Shown here: positions 8,138-14,187 of the stretch, one piece after another
Numbering within the stretch: the stretch's first letter is position 1
Layout of the letters: each line of letters opens with the position of its first letter
Origin: Candidatus Halocynthiibacter alkanivorans
GTDB taxonomy: Bacteria; Pseudomonadota; Alphaproteobacteria; Rhodobacterales; Rhodobacteraceae
NCBI RefSeq assembly: GCF_003333265.1
Contig: NZ_QOLB01000150.1
Location: forward strand, 1 to 37,979
DNA: 37,979 nucleotides
Direction of reading: 5' to 3'
Program-made: the position numbers and the translations under genes
The notes under the pieces: model-generated
What the model was told of the DNA's origin: nothing
The model's input: the letters and a program-made list of their open reading frames with translations, nothing else
Databases searched by the model: none

Positions 8138-9661
8138 ATGGTTGCACGCAGCTACACCGTCGCCTTTGAAGGCGTCACCGCAAAGCCGGTGGAAGTGCAA
8201 TGTGCGCTCTCTGCCGGCCTGCCCGCCTTTTCCATTGTCGGCCTGCCGGACAAGGCGGTCAGTGAAGCACGCGACCGGGTGCGCGCGGCGCTCGCCGAGC
8301 TGTCCATCGCGCTGCCCAGCAAAAAAATCACCATCAACCTGTCGCCCGCGGACATGCCCAAAGAGGGCTCGCATTACGACCTGCCCATCGCGCTGACCCT
8401 GTTGGCGGCAATGGAGATCGTGCCGCCGGATGCGGCAGAACGGGTGATGTCGCTGGGCGAGTTGTCGCTGGATGGCACGCTGATACCGGTCACCGGCGCC
8501 CTGCCCGCAGCAATGGCCGCCGCTGAGGGGAATTACAGCCTTGTCTGCCCGGCGTCCTGTGGTGCAGAAGCGGCCTGGGTTGGGGCGGCTGAAGTGTTGG
8601 CAGCGACAAATCTGCATCGGGTGTTGCAGCATTTCACGGGTCAGAAACCGCTGCCGGCGGCGGTGCCAGGTGAGATTCGTGCCGCCGGATTCAGCCGCGA
8701 CATGGCCGATGTCAAAGGCCAGGAACGCGCCAAACGGGCGCTGGAGATCGCTGCCGCCGGCCGCCACCACCTGTTTATGTCGGGGCCGCCCGGATCGGGC
8801 AAATCCATGCTGGCAGCGCGGCTGCCATCGATCCTGCCACCGCTGAGTGCGGCGGAAGCGCTGGAAACTTCGATGATCCATTCGCTGGCCGGATTGCTGG
8901 ATGCCCAGGGCATTGCCCGCGACCGGCCGTTTCGCGAACCCCATCACACCGCGTCGAGGGCAGCGATCGTCGGCGGCAGCAAAAGTGCGCGCCCGGGGGA
9001 AATATCGCTGGCCCATAACGGGGTGTTGTTCATGGATGAATTCCCTGAATTCTCCCGCCCGGTTCTGGAAACCCTGCGCCAGCCGATTGAAACCGGCGAA
9101 GTGGTGGTCTCGCGCGCCAATGCCCATTGCCGCTATCCCTGCCGCTTTTTGCTGATCGCCGCCGCCAACCCCTGCAAATGTGGTCAGATGTCGGATCCGG
9201 ACCGCGCCTGCGGCCGCGCGCCTCAGTGTGGCCAGGACTATCTGGGCCGGATATCGGGTCCGCTGATGGACCGGTTTGATCTGCGCATCGAAGTGCCACC
9301 GGTGGCGTATTGTGATCTCGACCTGCCGCCCAGCGCCGACGGATCAGAACAGATCGCCGCGCGGGTTGCAGCCGCACGCGACATTCAGGCGGCGCGCTTT
9401 GAGGGCAGCGGGTTGCGGGTCAATGCGGACGCCGAGGGCCAGGTACTGGAACAGATCGCCACGCCCGATGCGGAAGGCCAGGCTTTGCTGATCCGGGTCT
9501 CTGAACGGATGAACCTGTCGGCGCGCGGCTATCACCGGGTGATGCGGGTGGCGCGCACCATTGCTGATCTGGATGGCTCAGACACGGTGCGCCAGCCTCA
9601 TATCGCTGAGGCGGTAAGCTTTCGCATCGTAGCGGCGTCCCGGATGAAATCCGCAGTCTGA
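8138..9661 (+). CDS. comM: YifB/ComM-family AAA+ ATPase (Mg-chelatase-like)
   Basis: Hexameric AAA+ protein of 507 residues. ComM-type helicases promote branch migration during natural transformation, and in Rhodobacter-like bacteria they are linked to uptake of gene-transfer-agent DNA. The N-terminal Lon-fold domain (about 1-170) begins with the typical start MVARSYTVAFEG. Walker A GPPGSGKS lies at about 216-223 and Walker B VLFMDE near 296. A cysteine cluster CKCG...CGRAPQC (about 346-368) and the C-terminal YHRVMRVARTIADL follow. The Shine-Dalgarno is weak (GGGCGG). A CtrA-like site lies just upstream. The last 64 bases overlap the convergent hydrolase gene. Confidence 0.95.
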   Translation: MVARSYTVAFEGVTAKPVEVQCALSAGLPAFSIVGLPDKAVSEARDRVRAALAELSIALPSKKITINLSPADMPKEGSHYDLPIALTLLAAMEIVPPDAAERVMSLGELSLDGTLIPVTGALPAAMAAAEGNYSLVCPASCGAEAAWVGAAEVLAATNLHRVLQHFTGQKPLPAAVPGEIRAAGFSRDMADVKGQERAKRALEIAAAGRHHLFMSGPPGSGKSMLAARLPSILPPLSAAEALETSMIHSLAGLLDAQGIARDRPFREPHHTASRAAIVGGSKSARPGEISLAHNGVLFMDEFPEFSRPVLETLRQPIETGEVVVSRANAHCRYPCRFLLIAAANPCKCGQMSDPDRACGRAPQCGQDYLGRISGPLMDRFDLRIEVPPVAYCDLDLPPSADGSEQIAARVAAARDIQAARFEGSGLRVNADAEGQVLEQIATPDAEGQALLIRVSERMNLSARGYHRVMRVARTIADLDGSDTVRQPHIAEAVSFRIVAASRMKSAV

Positions 9662-10518
9662 GTGATCGCCTGGCGCGCTTCAGGCAACAGGCCAATAAAC
9701 AACTGCCAGACATGGGGCAGCGCCTCCCAGGTCTGCAACTCCACCGGCGCACTTTGCAGCCGCAGGGTCTGTTCCATGCCATAGGCATCGTCCAGCAGGA
9801 TTTCACCGTCAGCCACCTGGATCAGCACCGGCGGGCAGGCAGGGAACAGCCCAAACATCGGCGAGACACGCGGGTCGGTTGCCTCTGCCCCATCAAGATA
9901 AAGCGCGTGGGGTTGCAAAGGACCATTGGCGGGCAGCACCTGTTCGCTTTGCGCGTTGCTCAGGTAGCTGTCGCCGGCAAGGGTCAGGTCGGTCCAGGGC
10001 GACCAGGCAAAACAGGCCGCCGGCGGAGTGCCCCTGCGGCAGAGATGGCCGAGCAGCGCCAGCGCCAGGCCGCCACCGGCACTGTCACCGCCCAGCACGA
10101 TCTGGCTGGCGGCATACCCACGTGCAATCAGCCCCTGCCAGGCCGCCAAAGCATCGTCAAACGCGGCGGGAAACGGTTCTTCGGGCGCCAGACGGTAAGC
10201 TGGTGCAAACACCGCCATCCTGGTCGCCCGCGACAGCGCGCCAAGCAGCTTGCGGTGGGTCTGTGGCGATCCGGCGATATAACCGCCTCCATGAAAGTAA
10301 AGGATTACCTGCCCCGGCGTGGCGCGGGACGCGATCCACAACCCGTCGATGCCGCCGTATTGCGCGTGAAGATCGGTGACCATCGGCACGTGTACCGGGT
10401 TGGACGCAATCAATTTATCAGTGAGGCGCCGCGCTTTTATCGGATCGCGAAGACGCGACAGCCGCGCTTTGACAGTCAGGCGCAGCCAGGGCGCCAGCAG
10501 GGTGGATCGAACACTCAT
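9598..10518 (-). CDS. Alpha/beta hydrolase, hormone-sensitive lipase-like esterase
   Basis: A 306-residue alpha/beta hydrolase of the bacterial HSL (family IV) group, which hydrolyses short-chain esters. The oxyanion motif HGGGY is at 76-80, nucleophile Ser146 lies in GDSAGG, and the probable acid is Asp243 (LLDDAYG) with His269 (ALPHVW). The order and spacing are complete, so it should be active; the substrate is unknown. The ATG at 10518 is preceded by AAAGGA; a longer frame to 10578 has no Shine-Dalgarno. Its stop lies inside comM, a 64-bp convergent overlap, and the final 12 or so residues (AATMRKLTASAI) look like read-through past the natural FIRD end. Downstream of gshB on the same strand, 139 bp away. 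Confidence 0.88.
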   Translation of the reverse strand: MSVRSTLLAPWLRLTVKARLSRLRDPIKARRLTDKLIASNPVHVPMVTDLHAQYGGIDGLWIASRATPGQVILYFHGGGYIAGSPQTHRKLLGALSRATRMAVFAPAYRLAPEEPFPAAFDDALAAWQGLIARGYAASQIVLGGDSAGGGLALALLGHLCRRGTPPAACFAWSPWTDLTLAGDSYLSNAQSEQVLPANGPLQPHALYLDGAEATDPRVSPMFGLFPACPPVLIQVADGEILLDDAYGMEQTLRLQSAPVELQTWEALPHVWQLFIGLLPEARQAITQTADFIRDAATMRKLTASAI

Positions 10519-10609
10519 ATCAGTCCTTTCGCGGCCGTAATTGCCAGGCAAGGTCAAAGGTGAACAGGACGGGCGCAACAGGACCCGGGTCTTAAAATGT
10601 TATCATATT

Positions 10610-10633
10610 CTGCCAGACAAAATAGCCTGGCAG
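10610..10633 (-). terminator. Hairpin after gshB, possible terminator
   Basis: CTGCCAG (10610-10616) pairs perfectly with CTGGCAG (10627-10633) around a 10-base loop, 25 bases beyond the gshB stop. No U-tract follows on the minus strand, so it may be a weak or Rho-assisted terminator or an mRNA-stabilising stem. Confidence 0.4.
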
Positions 10634-10657
10634 GATGTTTTGGTGTTCAGGCCGCGC

Positions 10658-11614
10658 TCAGCGCGCCCGGCGGCCCTCGATCGCCTGCCAGATTTTTTCG
10701 GCGATGTTGGTGCCGTCAAACCGCTCCAGCTCCTGAATGCCGGTGGGTGAGGTGACGTTGATCTCGGTCAGATAATCGCCGATCACATCAATGCCGACAA
10801 AGATCTGGCCTTTTTCGCGCAGAAGCGGGCCGATGCGGGCGCAGATCTCCAGATCCCGCTCGGTCAGGCCGATTTTTTCCGGCCGCCCGCCGACGTGCAT
10901 GTTGGAACGGACCTCGCCCTTTTTCGGCACCCGGTTGATGGCGCCGACCGGCTCACCGTCGACCAGGATCACCCGTTTGTCGCCATTGGACACATCGGGC
11001 AGGAATTTCTGCGCGATCAGCGGTTCGTTGTTGATGCCGGTGAACAGCTCGTGCAGCGAGCCCAGATTGCGGTCATCCGGCCCGAGCCGGAACACCCCGG
11101 CGCCGCCATTGCCATAAAGCGGTTTCAGAATGATATCGTGGTGTTTTTCCTTAAACGCTTTCAACGTTTCCAGGTCGCGGGCAACCGTGGTGGGCGGCGT
11201 CAGGTCCGGGAAGTCCAGCACCAGCAGTTTTTCCGGGTAATTGCGCACCCAGAACGGGTCATTCACCACCAGCGTGCCCGGGGACAGCCGGTCGAGCAGA
11301 TGGGTCGAGGTGATATAGCCCATGTCAAACGGTGGATCCTGTCGCAGCCAGACCACGTCAAATTCGGCCAGGTCGACCTCAGTTTTGTCGCCCAAGGTAA
11401 AGTGATCCCCCTGCACCCGACGCACGGTCAACGGCCAGCCGCGCGCGGTGACACGGCCTTCCTGATATGCCAGCTGATCCGGCGTGTAATAAAACAGCGA
11501 ATGCCCCCGGGCCTGCGCTTCTTCGGCGATGCGGAAGCTGCTGTCGGCGTTGATGTCGACCGGACCGATCGGGTCCATCTGGATAGCGATTTTCAATGGC
11601 GCAGGTATAGACAC
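10658..11614 (-). CDS. gshB: Glutathione synthetase
   Basis: ATP-grasp ligase joining gamma-glutamylcysteine and glycine to make glutathione, 318 residues. Family segments are [19 protein letters not shown] near the N-terminus, [11 protein letters not shown], the ATP-grasp loop [14 protein letters not shown] and the C-terminal [16 protein letters not shown], all as in proteobacterial GshB. The start is GTG at 11614, with GGAG about ten bases upstream. A TTG at 11596 would give a family-like LKIAIQMDP start but has no Shine-Dalgarno. A possible RpoH-type promoter lies at 11646-11673, which would fit glutathione being part of the oxidative-stress response. Follows yraN after 68 bp. Confidence 0.96.
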   Translation of the reverse strand: MSIPAPLKIAIQMDPIGPVDINADSSFRIAEEAQARGHSLFYYTPDQLAYQEGRVTARGWPLTVRRVQGDHFTLGDKTEVDLAEFDVVWLRQDPPFDMGYITSTHLLDRLSPGTLVVNDPFWVRNYPEKLLVLDFPDLTPPTTVARDLETLKAFKEKHHDIILKPLYGNGGAGVFRLGPDDRNLGSLHELFTGINNEPLIAQKFLPDVSNGDKRVILVDGEPVGAINRVPKKGEVRSNMHVGGRPEKIGLTERDLEICARIGPLLREKGQIFVGIDVIGDYLTEINVTSPTGIQELERFDGTNIAEKIWQAIEGRRAR

Positions 11615-11645
11615 AGGTTCTGGCTCCCAAATTCAGTTGCCTCAT

Positions 11646-11673
11646 ACATGGCAGGGCGCTGAGCCAGGTTCAA
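11646..11673 (-). promoter_or_regulatory. Possible RpoH-type promoter for gshB
   Basis: On the minus strand TTGAAC (11673-11668), a 16-base spacer and CCATGT (11651-11646) resemble a sigma-32 promoter (TTGAA, then CCCCAT-like). This would give a leader of about 25 bases containing the gshB Shine-Dalgarno. A group II rpoH gene lies 5.5 kb away. The match is imperfect and unproven. Confidence 0.35.
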
Positions 11674-11682
11674 TGGCGCGGG

Positions 11683-12057
11683 TTACAGGAAAGCGTTTTC
11701 GATGATGTCTATCTGCCCCTGCCCGTCCACCAGCGCGGCATCAATTCTTGTCTCTGTCAGCTGACCCAGCGGCCGGGTCGCCAGAAACGCGCTTGCACTG
11801 TCCAGAATGCGTGCCATCTGCGCCGGGCGCAGCGCGGCGGCAGCCTGAGCATGGCTGGCGGCGGATTTGATCTCGACAAAGATGACCGTGTCGCCTTGCA
11901 GCAGGATCAGATCAATCTCCCCCCCCGGCCCGCGCCAGCGCCGCTGCAGCACCTGCGCACCGTGACGCTCGTAAAGCCGTGCAACCTGGTCTTCTGCGGC
12001 AAGGCCGGACAGATACGCCCGTTTGCCCTTGTCGCTGTTGCCCGGGCGCACCGCCAT
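11683..12057 (-). CDS. yraN: UPF0102 / YraN-family nuclease-like protein
   Basis: A 124-residue member of UPF0102 (YraN), a restriction-endonuclease-like fold of unknown physiological role. The core GGEIDLI (45-51), VIFVEIK (58-64) and a following basic stretch correspond to the D-ExK-like arrangement of the fold. The ATG at 12057 lies two bases after the rsmI stop, so the two are probably one operon. The grouping of yraN, rsmI and a divergent LpoA-like lipoprotein gene mirrors the E. coli yraL-yraM-yraN neighbourhood. Confidence 0.9.
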   Translation of the reverse strand: MAVRPGNSDKGKRAYLSGLAAEDQVARLYERHGAQVLQRRWRGPGGEIDLILLQGDTVIFVEIKSAASHAQAAAALRPAQMARILDSASAFLATRPLGQLTETRIDAALVDGQGQIDIIENAFL

Positions 12058-12059
12058 GT

Positions 12060-12917
12060 TCAGTCCCCTTTTGAGAGCGCCAGCGCCGCCTGGTAGACCT
12101 GACGCTTGGGCAGACCGAGCCGCAACGCCACCGCAGCAGCGGCATCCTTCACCGACATCTCTTCCAGCGCCCCCGCCAGGGCGCTGTCCATATCCTCAAC
12201 ACTGGGCTCACTGCGGTCCCGGTCCACCAGCAGCACAATCTCGCCCTTTAACGAGCGTTCTTTTAATGTCTCTGCCAGCTCAGACAGGGTGCCGCGCATC
12301 ACTTCTTCGAATTTTTTGGTCAGCTCGCGACACAGGGCCACCTGACGGTCCGGGCCAAAAACCTCGGACAGCTCTCCGACAAAGCGCGCAATACGTTTGG
12401 GCGATTCGTAAAAGGCCAGCGTCGCCGGGATCTCTTTCATCTCCAGCAGGAACGTATGGCGCGCGCCTTTGGCTGAGGGCGCAAAACCGGCAAACATAAA
12501 GCGGTCGGTGGGCAGGCCGGCAATGGACAGCGCCGTGATCACTGCCGAGGGCCCCGGCGCGGAGGTGACCGCAATGCCAGTGTCCAGCGCCTCTTTGGCA
12601 AGCGCAAAACCCGGATCTGCCACCAGAGGCGTACCAGCCTCAGACGCATAGGCCACCGATTTGCCGGCGCGCATGAACCCAAGCAGGCGCGGGCGCACCG
12701 AGGCACCGTTGTGATCATGGTAGGCAATCACATGGCGATCGCCCAGCGGAACGCCGTGAATGTCCATCAACCGCTTCAGCGTGCGGGTGTCCTCGGCCGC
12801 CAGCACATCGGCTGAGGCCAGCACATCCAGCGCGCGCAGGGTGATGTCACGGGCGGTGCCGATCGGGGTGGCGACAAAGTGCAACCCGGCGTCCAATGGC
12901 TTGATCTGATAGCTCAA
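12060..12917 (-). CDS. rsmI: 16S rRNA (cytidine1402-2'-O)-methyltransferase
   Basis: SAM-dependent methyltransferase RsmI (YraL), which 2'-O-methylates C1402 in the decoding centre of 16S rRNA. 285 residues. FVATPIGTARDITLRAL (14-30), AEDTR (41-45), ASEAGTPLVADPG (91-103) and FYESPKR are the classic family motifs. The usual VSDAGTPLISDPG is varied to ASEAGTPLVADPG, with SAM-loop residues retained. The start is TTG at 12917, with AGGAG six bases upstream; no ATG or GTG fits the expected N-terminus. Overlaps nothing upstream and is divergent from the LpoA-like gene. Confidence 0.95.
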   Translation of the reverse strand: MSYQIKPLDAGLHFVATPIGTARDITLRALDVLASADVLAAEDTRTLKRLMDIHGVPLGDRHVIAYHDHNGASVRPRLLGFMRAGKSVAYASEAGTPLVADPGFALAKEALDTGIAVTSAPGPSAVITALSIAGLPTDRFMFAGFAPSAKGARHTFLLEMKEIPATLAFYESPKRIARFVGELSEVFGPDRQVALCRELTKKFEEVMRGTLSELAETLKERSLKGEIVLLVDRDRSEPSVEDMDSALAGALEEMSVKDAAAAVALRLGLPKRQVYQAALALSKGD

Positions 12918-12953
12918 TGCAAACTCCTGTCCTTTGCGCCGTTTACTAAACCA

Positions 12954-12975
12954 GCGCGAGCGAATAGTCTCGCGC
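12954..12975. repeat. Inverted repeat in the rsmI / LpoA-like divergent promoter region
   Basis: GCGCGAG (12954-12960) and CTCGCGC (12969-12975) are a perfect 7-bp inverted repeat with an 8-base spacer. It lies midway between the two divergent start codons. It could be a repressor operator or a small stem; no known regulator motif is recognised. Confidence 0.5.
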
Positions 12976-13014
12976 AGACTGCGATTGCCATTCCCCGAGT
13001 GAGGTTAAGTGTTC

Positions 13015-14187
13015 ATGTTTGTTGTTTTTGCCGGCCTGCACAAGGCGGCGTTGCGGATTGCCTTGCTCTTTACAGCGCTGTTGCTGTCGGCCTGTGTCGA
13101 CGGTGGCACCGGATCCGGACCCAGAATCAACACCGCCGCACCTGTGCAGGTGGCGCTGCTGGTGCCCGCCGCCTCGCAACAGCCCGGCGACCAGATCATG
13201 GCGCAAAACCTGGAAAATGCCGCCCGGCTGGCCATCGCGGATCTGCAGGACGTGCAGATTGACCTGCGGGTCTATGCCACCGACGGCAATCCCGCCCAGG
13301 CTGCCGAAATGGCCCGGCTGGCGGTGAATGACGGCGCCAAAATCCTGCTGGGGCCGCTTTACGGTCAGTCGGCAAGTGCTGCCGGCGCGGCGGTGGCCAA
13401 CCGCAATGTGAATGTGCTGGCGTTTTCCAACAATACCGCCGTCGCCGGCGGCAATATTTTCGTTCTGGGTCAGACCTTTGAAAACACTGCCGACCGGCTG
13501 GTGGCCTATGCGCAATCCCAGGGCAAAGGCAGTATCGCCGTGGTCTATGGCCGGACAGCCTCTGAGGAATTCGGTCGTGATGCCATCACCGGTGCCATCG
13601 CCCGCAAAGGGGCGATCCTCGCCGCCAGCAATGGCTTTGAGATGTCCCAGCAGGGCGTGATCGACGCGGTGCCGCTGATCACAGAATCGGTCGCCCTCAC
13701 CGGTGCGCAATCGGTGTTTTTTACCTCTGACAACGCCGGCGCCATGGTTCTGCTGCAGCAATTGCTGCCGGAAAAAGGCCTCGGCCCGGACACCACCCAG
13801 TATATCGGCCTGACCCGGCTGGACATTCCCGCCTCTTCGCTTGAGCTGCGCGGTTTGCAGGGCAGCTGGTTTGCCATTCCCGACCAGGGCATGAGCAACG
13901 GTTTTTCCACCCGGTACACCGCCGCCTATGGTCAGCCGCCGCATGTGCGTGCCGGTCTGGCCTATGACGGTATTGCCGCCATAGGCGCGCTGATCCAGGC
14001 TGGCGACAGCAATGCGCTGAATGCCCGCGGCCTGACCCGACCCGAAGGTTTTGCCGGCGTCAGCGGCATCTTCCGCTTGTTTAATGACGGCACCAACGAA
14101 CGTGGCCTTTCCATCGCAACCATTCAAGACAGTCAGGTACTTGAGATTGACCCTGCCCCAAGAGCCTTTGGCGGACCCGGTTTCTGA
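13015..14187 (+). CDS. LpoA-like penicillin-binding protein activator (periplasmic-binding-fold lipoprotein)
   Basis: A 390-residue lipoprotein with a type I periplasmic binding fold (Peripla_BP_6-like), annotated in Rhodobacterales as penicillin-binding protein activator. In E. coli LpoA stimulates PBP1A from the outer membrane. The lipobox LLSAC places the lipidated Cys at residue 27 after a hydrophobic signal. The mature part starts with VQVALLVPAASQQPGDQIM and contains ILLGPLYGQSASAAGAAVA. The ATG at 13015 (GAGG ten bases upstream) is preferred over GTG at 13009, where spacing would be only four. It lacks the N-terminal TPR domain of E. coli LpoA, so the PBP-activating role is inferred from the fold and the rsmI/yraN neighbourhood. 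Confidence 0.85.
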   Translation: MFVVFAGLHKAALRIALLFTALLLSACVDGGTGSGPRINTAAPVQVALLVPAASQQPGDQIMAQNLENAARLAIADLQDVQIDLRVYATDGNPAQAAEMARLAVNDGAKILLGPLYGQSASAAGAAVANRNVNVLAFSNNTAVAGGNIFVLGQTFENTADRLVAYAQSQGKGSIAVVYGRTASEEFGRDAITGAIARKGAILAASNGFEMSQQGVIDAVPLITESVALTGAQSVFFTSDNAGAMVLLQQLLPEKGLGPDTTQYIGLTRLDIPASSLELRGLQGSWFAIPDQGMSNGFSTRYTAAYGQPPHVRAGLAYDGIAAIGALIQAGDSNALNARGLTRPEGFAGVSGIFRLFNDGTNERGLSIATIQDSQVLEIDPAPRAFGGPGF

